Positions 1-6,260 of a DNA stretch of 11,488 bases are shown one piece after another. Positions within the stretch are counted from its first letter, which is position 1. Every line of letters starts with the position of its first letter. The position numbers were made by a program, and so were the translations under genes. The notes under the pieces are model-generated. The model was not told the DNA's origin, searched no databases, and saw only the letters and a program-made list of their open reading frames with translations. The DNA is from Sedimenticola sp. (GTDB taxonomy: Bacteria > Pseudomonadota > Gammaproteobacteria > Chromatiales > Chromatiaceae), in NCBI GenBank assembly GCA_030619405.1, contig JAUXBK010000064.1, forward strand, positions 1 through 11,488, given 5' to 3'.

Positions 1-370
1 CGGAGCGGGAGATCAGCAGGTCCGAATCCCAGCCGGAAGTGGTTGGCAGAAGAGGGAACCAGCATCGGGCATCCGTATCATCCTGAATCTCCCGTGCCAG
101 GACCGCCTGGCCGATGGAGCGGCTGGGGTGCCCCGCGATGCCGATATTGAGCCAGCCGCACGCCTGAGGCGGCCTGATATGGGCATGCAGACCAACGACG
201 GCGCGGCAGGCGGATTCGCAGCCGACGCCGGAGATGGTCAGTGCCAGATTGGCGTTTCGGTAGAGCGGGAAGGCAGACAGGCTGTTGTCCCGGGTAAGGC
301 CAAAATGATGATTCAGAGGCCGGGCTTCGGCCGGGAGCGCGACCACCATGCACAGGTGCTGGTTTTTCAT
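1..370 (-). CDS. Nucleoside phosphorylase-like protein, N-terminal part (cut by window edge)
   Basis: The minus strand is open without a stop from an ATG at 370 to the window edge, giving the first 123 residues. Visible features fit the purine/uridine phosphorylase and MTA/SAH nucleosidase superfamily (PNP_UDP_1): a first beta strand ending in ALPAE (residues 11-15), a SGVG turn (47-50) where the family has its SG(I/V)G segment, and a NIGIAGH strand (75-81). Such enzymes cleave the N-glycosidic bond of nucleosides in the cytoplasm, by phosphorolysis or hydrolysis. The catalytic C-terminal half lies outside the window, so substrate cannot be called; the HpnG-like hopanoid-associated phosphorylases share this ALPAE start and are one possibility. 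The ribosome binding site is weak (GAGA about 6 nt before the ATG). The gene is divergent from the TAXI gene. Family call fairly confident, function uncertain. Confidence 0.72.
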   Translation of the reverse strand, partial: MKNQHLCMVVALPAEARPLNHHFGLTRDNSLSAFPLYRNANLALTISGVGCESACRAVVGLHAHIRPPQACGWLNIGIAGHPSRSIGQAVLAREIQDDTDARCWFPLLPTTSGWDSDLLISRS

Positions 371-392
371 CGATTCTCGAATTTGGTATAAC

Positions 393-592
393 CGTTCACG
401 GGATCGATAGACATTTAGCCACGGATTGACGCGTATCAAACACGGATTGATTTGATAACACAAGCCCCTTGAACTCGACAGACTTCAAAAGCTTCTCCAA
501 TAACAGATTTCGTGTAGCCTTCGTGTATCAAAGCCATAACGATACCCATGTCTGATCTGCATCAATCCGTGGCCATTCTTTGTCCGTGAACG
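393..592. repeat. Intergenic repeat element with nested inverted arms
   Basis: This fills most of the 383-bp spacer between the phosphorylase-like gene and the TAXI gene. Outer arms CGTTCACGG (393-401) and CCGTGAACG (584-592) are exact inverted copies. Inner arms GCCACGGATTGA (418-429) and TCAATCCGTGGC (562-573) are also exact inverted copies. Inside the left arm CACGGATTGA recurs as a direct repeat (420-429 and 441-450). The whole reads like a roughly 200-bp element folding back on itself. The ACGGATT and CCTTCGTGTA words resemble dispersed intergenic repeats I know from several GC-rich Proteobacteria (recollection, not searched). It has no convincing coding potential; a 69-codon minus-strand ORF across it looks like a translated repeat. 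The rest of the spacer (593-753) holds only a possible promoter. Confidence 0.6.
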
Positions 593-688
593 CATAAAAT
601 CTGGTTGTGCGGGGCAGGCCGGATTTCGGTTGCTGCGGGGTAAAGAATGGCGACTAACGAACGATAAAGGTTTAATAAGGTTAGGCTC

Positions 689-718
689 TTGCAAAAACCT
701 CGCTGGTTGGGTAATTAT
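689..718 (+). promoter_or_regulatory. Possible sigma70 promoter for the TAXI / GGDEF-EAL unit
   Basis: TTGCAA (689-694) and AATTAT (713-718) are separated by 18 bp. Each matches the sigma70 -35 and -10 consensus at 4 of 6 positions. Transcription would start near 725, leaving a leader of about 28 nt before the ATG at 754. It lies outside the inverted-repeat element, in the part of the spacer nearest the gene. This is a weak match chosen by position. Confidence 0.25.
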
Positions 719-753
719 TTCATGATTTCCGTTCTGGTGTGAAAGTATAGACT

Positions 754-1767
754 ATGCGGTCAGGCAGTTGGATCATCAACCTTTGTCTCCTCCTGGTGCT
801 CTCTTCATCGGCCACTGCAGTGCAGCAGGAGACGACACTCTTTCGTATCGGGACGGGCGGGGTAGGGGGAACCTATTATCCGATTGGCGGTCTCGTGGCA
901 CTGGCGATCAGCAATCCGCTCGGCTCCCGTCTTTGTGACGAGGGGGGGAGTTGTGGTGTACCGGGGTTGCTGGCGATTGCACAGTCGTCCAATGGTTCGG
1001 TGGCAAACGTCTGGGCGATCGAGGCAAGCAAGCTGGAGTCCGGTTTCGCACAGTCGGATGTGGCCTACTGGGCCTATACGGGGAGCGGTACTTTCAGGGG
1101 AAAAGCGCCCGTTACCAACCTGCGGGCCATCACCAGCCTCTATCCTGAAAGCATCCATCTGGTTGCACGAAAAGGGGTTGGGATTCGTTCGGTACGGGAT
1201 CTGAGAGGCAAACGAGTCTCGCTGGACGAGCCCGGTTCCGGCACCCTGATAGATGCCACGCTGGTGTTAGAGGCGTACGGGCTCGGCAAGGAGGATATTC
1301 GGGCCGAGTACATCAAGCCGGTTCTCGCCAGCAAGCGGTTGCAGCAGCATCAGCTCGATGCGTTTTTCATCGTGGCAGGCTACCCCGCCCACTCGGTTTC
1401 GTCGCTGACCGAAGAGTCCGGGGCGATATTGATTCCCATCGACGGCCCGGAGGCAGAGCGGCTGGTGCAGAAACACCGCTTCTTTTCCAGAGATACCATT
1501 CCAGCAGGCACCTATCCGGGGATAGGCACCGTTCCAACCCTGACAGTCGATGCCCAGTGGATCACCTCATCCACTCAGAGTGAGAGGTTGATCTATCAGG
1601 TCACCAAGGCCATCTGGAATGGGAATTCCCACAAATTACTGAACAATGGGCATGTGAAGGGCAAGTCGATATCCCTGGATTCAGCGCTGAAGGGTATCGC
1701 CATTCCCCTGCATCCGGGCGCCGAACGTTTCTACCGGGAGGCCGGGATGATGGCTCACAGCGACTGA
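754..1767 (+). CDS. TAXI-family TRAP-type solute-binding protein, exported, without permease
   Basis: A 337-residue periplasmic binding protein. The N-terminus is a signal peptide (hydrophobic residues about 7-19, likely cut after ATA at 22). The mature start carries the family signature GTGGVGGTYYPIGG (33-46). It is followed by a segment with QSDVAYWAYTGSG (100-112), GKRVSLDEPGSGT (152-164) in the hinge region, and the C-terminal IPLHPGAERFYRE (317-329), all typical of the TAXI family (TRAP transporter solute receptor, TIGR02122 type). Length is normal. TAXI proteins usually deliver organic acids or similar ligands to a DctQM-type permease, but none is encoded here. Instead, a membrane GGDEF-EAL protein starts 19 bp downstream on the same strand, so a ligand-sensing role is more likely than transport (inference). 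The start has only a weak ribosome site (GAAAG). Family call is strong; ligand unknown. Confidence 0.9.
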   Translation: MRSGSWIINLCLLLVLSSSATAVQQETTLFRIGTGGVGGTYYPIGGLVALAISNPLGSRLCDEGGSCGVPGLLAIAQSSNGSVANVWAIEASKLESGFAQSDVAYWAYTGSGTFRGKAPVTNLRAITSLYPESIHLVARKGVGIRSVRDLRGKRVSLDEPGSGTLIDATLVLEAYGLGKEDIRAEYIKPVLASKRLQQHQLDAFFIVAGYPAHSVSSLTEESGAILIPIDGPEAERLVQKHRFFSRDTIPAGTYPGIGTVPTLTVDAQWITSSTQSERLIYQVTKAIWNGNSHKLLNNGHVKGKSISLDSALKGIAIPLHPGAERFYREAGMMAHSD

Positions 1768-1786
1768 ATTCAATGTATTCCCGTAA

Positions 1787-3787
1787 ATGAAGAGCCTGAA
1801 GTCCATTGTCACTGCAAGTTCTCTGACGTCGCTGATGCTGGTTGCGACTATCCTGATCGGCACTACGTCAATCATATATTATGTACACCAGACGCTGGGG
1901 GAGATAGAGGAGGCACTGCCGATCACCCTTTCCCGGCAGGAGCGGGATGTAGGTGTACTCATCAGTGATGTCTCAGAGTTGATCCATGCCGTGCATCTGG
2001 CCCAGATCAAACCGGGTCGGAACGACATCGATAGTGTACGTCGGGGGGTCGAGAAGATAGAAAAGCATCTGGAAAAGATCCGCGAGAGTTACAGTTTCAA
2101 CGATCTGATCGGTGCTTCTGCGATTCATGCCGTGATCAACCCGGCTATCTTCGATGTCGGGAACTGGATCAACCATGGCATCTATGATTTTCCTCCGGAT
2201 TCACCACAGACGCTGCAACTGGTAGAGCAGAGAGCTGCCGATGCCAACAGAGAGGCGAGGGCACTGTACGAGGATACCGCTGATACAGCGCTGCGAATTC
2301 TCTCCCTTCAGAGCTATAGAATGGGAATGTTTCGCAAGGTCACCATCGCCACTCTGGCGGTTCTCTCCACTGTCTCGGCTGTTCTCGTCTTTTTTATCAT
2401 CTGGCAGCAGCATACCTTCCATGCCCTGCGGCAGAGTGAGGAGCAGATCCGTTTCCGGGCCAATTTTGACCCGGTAACGATGCTTGCGAACCGGCCGAAT
2501 TTTATCGAGCACCTGAACGAGGCGGTAGTACAGAGCAGGCGTACCGGCACCTTGACCGCACTGCTGTTCATCGATCTGGACCGGTTCAAGAATATAAACG
2601 ATTCCCTGGGGCACGACCTTGGAGACAAACTGCTCGAGCAGGTTGGACGGCGCATCAGTGACTGTGTGAGATCCACCGATATGGTGGCACGTCTTGGTGG
2701 CGATGAGTTTACCGTGCTGCTGCCCTATTTGCCCGATGAAATGCGCGCATCACTGATCGCCAGAGAGATCCTCGAGCATCTGTCCAGACCCTTTCTGTTG
2801 CAGGGGCATGAGGTCTATACCAGTGCCAGCATCGGCATCACCCTTTGCCCGGGGGATGGGAAGGTTGCCAGCACATTGCTGAAGAATGCGGATATGGCCA
2901 TGTATCGTGCAAAGGAGACGGGACGGAACACCTTTCGTTTCTTCACCGCCAGGATGACCGCCCGAGCCAGCCAGTTTCTGGAACTGGACAAAGACCTGCG
3001 CAGTGCGCTGAAGCAGAGTCAGTTTTTTATGGAATATCAGCCGATCTATGATCTGGGGCAGAATGCCATAGCCGGCGTGGAGGCGCTGCTACGCTGGCGG
3101 CACCCGCAAAAGGGGCTGATCATGCCGGATGCGTTTATTCCCGTGGCGGAGGAGACCGGCCTGATCGTGGATATGGGGCTCTGGGTATTGAAACGGGCGT
3201 GCGAGGAGGCGATGGATTGGCGGCAGGGGGGGCGGGAGACCAGGCCCTATCTGGCGGTTAACATCTCGATGCGGCAGTTCAAGGGCGGCTTTGGCCAGGA
3301 CCAGATGGCAGCCATCCTGGAGGAGACGGGGTTTCCTGCCGACTGCCTGGTCCTGGAGATCACGGAATCCCTGCTGATAGAGGAAGATGAAAAGATCTAC
3401 CAGGCCCTGGGCAGTCTGCGTGATATGGGTATCCGGCTGGCTGTGGATGATTTCGGAACCGGATATTCCGCATTGAACTACCTCCGGCATTTTCCAATCA
3501 ATCTGCTCAAGATAGACCGCTCCTTTATTCGGGATATGGTTGAAGACGAGGGGGATGCACGTTTGGTCGAGACCATCATCTCAATGGCCAGAGGAATGGG
3601 TCTTGTCATGGTGGCAGAGGGGGTCGAAACAGCGCAGCAGCGGGAGCTGCTGCGGGAACTGAAGTGTAAAATGGTACAGGGGTATCTCTACAGCAGGCCG
3701 GTTTCTCCGGCAAAGATAGGCGCCTTACTCACCCGGGAGATTTCGAACCGGCTGCCCGCCCTGCATTCTGCCACCATGAGCGCCTGA
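1787..3787 (+). CDS. Membrane-anchored GGDEF-EAL protein (cyclic-di-GMP synthesis and hydrolysis)
   Basis: A 666-residue protein with two transmembrane helices (about 13-33 and 184-206) flanking a largely helical periplasmic domain of about 150 residues, then a short linker, a GGDEF domain (about 226-388) and an EAL domain (about 400-650). The GGDEF motif is intact (304-308) and preceded at the correct 5-residue spacing by an RxxD inhibitory site, RSTD (295-298), so diguanylate cyclase activity with product inhibition is plausible. The EAL domain keeps EALLRW (from 432), the NIS segment (492-494), LEITES (523-528), DDFGTGYS (554-561), KIDRSF (575-580) and AEGVE (610-614), so it should hydrolyse c-di-GMP. 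The protein could therefore switch between activities. It follows the TAXI gene by 19 bp, suggesting the periplasmic domain reads the loaded or empty binding protein (inference). Its last 63 bp overlap the opposing glycosyltransferase gene. Confidence 0.93.
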   Translation: MKSLKSIVTASSLTSLMLVATILIGTTSIIYYVHQTLGEIEEALPITLSRQERDVGVLISDVSELIHAVHLAQIKPGRNDIDSVRRGVEKIEKHLEKIRESYSFNDLIGASAIHAVINPAIFDVGNWINHGIYDFPPDSPQTLQLVEQRAADANREARALYEDTADTALRILSLQSYRMGMFRKVTIATLAVLSTVSAVLVFFIIWQQHTFHALRQSEEQIRFRANFDPVTMLANRPNFIEHLNEAVVQSRRTGTLTALLFIDLDRFKNINDSLGHDLGDKLLEQVGRRISDCVRSTDMVARLGGDEFTVLLPYLPDEMRASLIAREILEHLSRPFLLQGHEVYTSASIGITLCPGDGKVASTLLKNADMAMYRAKETGRNTFRFFTARMTARASQFLELDKDLRSALKQSQFFMEYQPIYDLGQNAIAGVEALLRWRHPQKGLIMPDAFIPVAEETGLIVDMGLWVLKRACEEAMDWRQGGRETRPYLAVNISMRQFKGGFGQDQMAAILEETGFPADCLVLEITESLLIEEDEKIYQALGSLRDMGIRLAVDDFGTGYSALNYLRHFPINLLKIDRSFIRDMVEDEGDARLVETIISMARGMGLVMVAEGVETAQQRELLRELKCKMVQGYLYSRPVSPAKIGALLTREISNRLPALHSATMSA

Positions 3788-4624
3788 TTCATCCCGGTAT
3801 CGAGCTGCCATCGCCAGATATCGATCCACCTCTTCCTGGCGTCCCCGTTTGGCTGCGCCCCGGGCCAGAATGTCTGCTTTTCCGAGCAGGGTGTCGACGG
3901 CGGCTGTCAGATCCACCCCATGGATATCTCCGCTTGCTATGATTTTGTCCAGCGCCTTCAGACGGAACCGGTCCATCCCCCAGAACCGCTGGGAGAGCTG
4001 GTCCGGGTGCCCGCCGTATTTCCGAATTTGGGAGGTTTCCACATAGGCCACCGGGTGACGGGCGCAGATGCGCAACCACAGGTCATAATCCTCACAGGCA
4101 GGGAGATCCTCATCGAAAAGGCCCACCCGTTCGAGCAGGGAACGGTGAATCAAGGCCGATGACGGTGATATGACACACCGTGGCAGGCAGCGTTGAAAGA
4201 TCCACCCCCCCTGTTTGCGATGTTTTCTCATCGGATTGACCCGCCTGCCGTTGCGAATCCAGATCTCCTCGGTGTGACACAGAAGAGAGCCGGGCAGGGT
4301 ATTCAATAGATCCAGCTGGGTGGCGAGCTTGGTCGGGAGCCATTCGTCGTCGGAGTCGAGCAGGGCGATCCAGTCACCGTTGGCGGCCTCTATACCCCGG
4401 TTACGGGCGCTGCTCACCCCGCGGTTCCCCTGGTAGAGATATCGGCAGTTCGGGTAACGCTGCCTCATCAGCTCCCGGGTACCGTCACAGGAGCCATCAT
4501 CGACGACGATGATCTCGCGCGGCCGAAGTGTCTGGGCAAGGACAGATTCGAGGGCCCGCTGCAACGGGCCGATCCGATCGAAGGTGGGGATCACGACAGA
4601 GATGTCAGGGAACTGGTCGGACAA
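3725..4624 (-). CDS. Family 2 glycosyltransferase
   Basis: A 299-residue soluble GT-A fold enzyme that would transfer a sugar from a nucleotide donor to an unknown acceptor at the cytoplasmic face. Hallmarks in order: the N-terminal SVVIPTFDR strand (9-17), VDDGS (41-45) for nucleotide binding, the NRGVSSARNRGI helix (67-78), the DSDDEW metal-binding DxD (90-95), and CEDYDLWLRI (177-186), where the family places its catalytic acidic residue. The start is a TTG at 4624; the only nearby Shine-Dalgarno is the AGGAG (4638-4642) inside the last codons of the upstream MNIO-like gene, 13 nt away, which is long, so translation is probably coupled. The family normally begins just here and no better start exists. 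The 10-nt gap to the MNIO-like gene indicates one operon. The 3' end overlaps the GGDEF-EAL gene by 63 bp. Acceptor not predictable. Confidence 0.9.
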   Translation of the reverse strand: MSDQFPDISVVIPTFDRIGPLQRALESVLAQTLRPREIIVVDDGSCDGTRELMRQRYPNCRYLYQGNRGVSSARNRGIEAANGDWIALLDSDDEWLPTKLATQLDLLNTLPGSLLCHTEEIWIRNGRRVNPMRKHRKQGGWIFQRCLPRCVISPSSALIHRSLLERVGLFDEDLPACEDYDLWLRICARHPVAYVETSQIRKYGGHPDQLSQRFWGMDRFRLKALDKIIASGDIHGVDLTAAVDTLLGKADILARGAAKRGRQEEVDRYLAMAARYRDESGAHGGRMQGGQPVRNLPGE

Positions 4625-4634
4625 CGGTGCGGGA

Positions 4635-5480
4635 TTACTCCTGTGATAGATACTGGCGGGCGGAGCAGCGTGCCTTTTCCACCTCTTTGACCATCTCTTC
4701 GAGGGGGGGGATGGTGTCCACCCGTTCGATCATAGTGGAGACGGGGCCAAAATGGCCCAGGGCCCCTGTGTACAGTTCCCAGATCGGGTCTGCAGCACTC
4801 TCTCCCCCTGGATCCTGTGCATCACAGAGCGCAACAGCACCCGCGAGATGAATCTGCTGCACCCGCGGCTCCGGCAGCTGGAGCAGATACGCCATCGGGT
4901 CAAACCCCTGGTACATACTAGTGGTTTGGAGGTTCGCGATATCGAGCAGGATGAGGGAGTCGGAGCGCTCTGCCACCCGGGCAATAAATTCCGCTTCCGG
5001 TATTTCAGAGTGACCGGTCCGCGTCTCCAGGGGGACGTTCTCCAGGAGGATCTGCCGCCCCAGGGCCTCCTGGACCTGCTGGATTCGCCCCACCACGTGA
5101 TCCAGGGTCTCTTCGGAGTAAGGCAGGGGTAGTAATCGGCCCTGGATATCATCGGCACCGCTCCAGCAAAGGTGGTCCGATACCCATGCCGGCTGGAGTC
5201 TTTCGCTCAGTTCTTTGAGCCGGTCCAGATAGTTCAGATCGAGCGGCCAGGGACTTCCGATGGCCAGCGAGATCCCGTGCAGCACCAGGGGGTAGTTGTC
5301 ACATAGCTGGTCGAGCTGCCGGTAGAGCGACGCGTCACCTTCGAAGTAGCTCTCCGGGATGAGTTCCAGCCAATCCACAGGTGGGTGTGTTTCCAACACC
5401 GGTGCCAGATACTCCCTGCGCAGCCGCAGGCCGAAACCCAGGTAGGGCATTCCGGTCCTGTTTTTCCGTTGTGCTGGCAT
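4635..5480 (-). CDS. Divergent MNIO (DUF692 / BufB-like) protein
   Basis: A 281-residue TIM-barrel protein of the DUF692 family, now called MNIO (multinuclear non-heme iron-dependent oxidative enzymes, including MbnB, TglH and BufB, which modify ribosomal peptides). Visible landmarks: GFGLRLRREY (15-24), LELIPESYF (38-46), LHGISLAIGS (67-76), VSDHLCWSG (100-108), LLENV (145-149), LLDIANL (178-184), FDPMAYL (193-199), IHLAG (210-214), DPIWELY (231-237) and IERVDTIPPL (251-260). Candidate metal ligands H68, H103, E147, D180, H211, D220 and E252 remain. Compared with the family pattern as I remember it, NHG is YQG (190-192), HLAGH is HLAGA (A215) and DxH is DAQ (Q222), so part of the metal site may be lost. 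No recognisable precursor peptide or BufC-like partner lies beside it. The ATG at 5480 has AGGA 7 nt upstream. It is the first gene of a pair with the glycosyltransferase. Confidence 0.85.
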   Translation of the reverse strand: MPAQRKNRTGMPYLGFGLRLRREYLAPVLETHPPVDWLELIPESYFEGDASLYRQLDQLCDNYPLVLHGISLAIGSPWPLDLNYLDRLKELSERLQPAWVSDHLCWSGADDIQGRLLPLPYSEETLDHVVGRIQQVQEALGRQILLENVPLETRTGHSEIPEAEFIARVAERSDSLILLDIANLQTTSMYQGFDPMAYLLQLPEPRVQQIHLAGAVALCDAQDPGGESAADPIWELYTGALGHFGPVSTMIERVDTIPPLEEMVKEVEKARCSARQYLSQE

Positions 5481-5609
5481 GCTGGAATCCTAAGGCCTTT
5501 TAATACATGCATGATAACAGGCCCTGGCTAAGTCCCGGCGAATAAAATGTGGGTTGGATGCGCATTTCACTGTATCAGCTGGTCGATTTCTGTGTTTTCC
5601 AGAGGCGGA

Positions 5610-5626
5610 CAAGGATTCGATCCTTG
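5610..5626. promoter_or_regulatory. 17-bp dyad upstream of trxC, possible operator
   Basis: CAAGGAT (5610-5616) and ATCCTTG (5620-5626) are perfect inverted 7-bp arms around a TCG centre, about 60 bp before the trxC start, inside the 205-bp divergent spacer shared with the MNIO-like gene. The size and symmetry suit a dimeric repressor or activator site; there is no T-run to suggest a terminator. No known regulator motif was recognised, and chance symmetry cannot be excluded. Confidence 0.25.
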
Positions 5627-5685
5627 AAAAGCAACCGGCTGACGCCCACATAAGGGACAATGGAACTTTACAGGAAGCATAACCA

Positions 5686-6120
5686 ATGTCTAACGCCATA
5701 CATATCGTATGCCCCCACTGTGACGGCGTGAATCGGGTGCCGTCGGAAAAACTGGCGCTAAACCCCAAATGCGGCAAGTGTCATCAGCCTCTTTTTCCGG
5801 GCAGACCCCTGTCACTGGATCAGACGCGTTTCAACCGCCATATCGAAAGGAGTGATATACCCGTCTTGGTCGATTTCTGGGCATCCTGGTGTGGTCCCTG
5901 CAAGATGATGGCACCCGCCTTCGAACAGGCGGCGGCCCAACTCGAGCCTCAGGTAAAACTGGTCAAGGTCAACACCGAGGAGAATCAAGGCCTGGCAGCC
6001 CAGTATGGAATTCGCAGTATACCGACGCTGGCCATGTTCCGTGGTGGACGGGAGGTGGACCGGGTATCCGGTGCCATGGATGCGGGCCGTATCGTGGCCT
6101 GGGCCCGACAGCACCTGTAA
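5686..6120 (+). CDS. trxC: Thioredoxin 2 (zinc-binding thioredoxin TrxC)
   Basis: A 144-residue cytoplasmic disulfide reductase. The N-terminal extension carries two CxxC pairs, CPHC (9-12) and CGKC (29-32), the zinc-binding module that separates thioredoxin 2 from thioredoxin 1. The thioredoxin domain follows with VDFWASWCGPCKMM (62-75), redox cysteines 69 and 72, and the conserved cis-proline in SIPTL (P113). Length matches the family (about 140 residues). The ATG at 5686 has a good ribosome site, AGGAAG at 5672-5677, 8 nt upstream. The gene stands alone: the MNIO-like gene upstream is divergent, and a hairpin repeat lies between it and the next gene. In Escherichia coli trxC is under OxyR control; I did not recognise an OxyR site here. 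Confidence 0.96.
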   Translation: MSNAIHIVCPHCDGVNRVPSEKLALNPKCGKCHQPLFPGRPLSLDQTRFNRHIERSDIPVLVDFWASWCGPCKMMAPAFEQAAAQLEPQVKLVKVNTEENQGLAAQYGIRSIPTLAMFRGGREVDRVSGAMDAGRIVAWARQHL

Positions 6121-6144
6121 TCGGCAAAAAGCAGGTCGTTGGAG

Positions 6145-6194
6145 ACGAAACGCACGAAAAATTCTTGTTTTTAATATTTCTTCGTGCGCTTCGT
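6145..6194. repeat. Hairpin repeat downstream of trxC, possibly acting as terminator
   Basis: Arms ACGAAACGCACGAAAAA (6145-6161) and TTCTTCGTGCGCTTCGT (6178-6194) are inverted copies matching at 15 of 17 positions, around a 16-nt AT-rich loop. Both mismatches become G-U pairs in a minus-strand RNA, so that transcript would pair fully. A short T-run (6202-6206) follows on the plus strand, so it could also help end the trxC transcript. The ACGAA/TTCGTG words resemble the CACGAAG-type dispersed intergenic repeats seen in various Proteobacteria (recollection). Confidence 0.5.
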
Positions 6195-6260
6195 GGTGAT
6201 TCTTTTTCCACAATTATGTATGGTGCTGATTCATGAATTGCTGGGGGCGATCTGTTACCA

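Noticed and set aside
128..391. 87-codon plus-strand ORF over the left-edge gene
   Set aside because: The minus-strand frame from 370 has clear phosphorylase-family motifs and continues to the edge, so this is its shadow.
485..694. 69-codon minus-strand ORF in the first spacer
   Set aside because: It mostly overlaps the inverted-repeat element, has no ribosome site, and reads like a translated repeat.
5481..5685. Possible RiPP precursor peptide for the MNIO-like protein in the upstream spacer
   Set aside because: No short ORF with a ribosome site, a leader-like start and a cysteine- or aspartate-rich core was seen on either strand.
5812..6213. 133-codon minus-strand ORF across trxC and the hairpin repeat
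   Set aside because: It begins in the hairpin repeat (NHHEAHEE-type residues are typical of translated repeats) and continues antisense to trxC.
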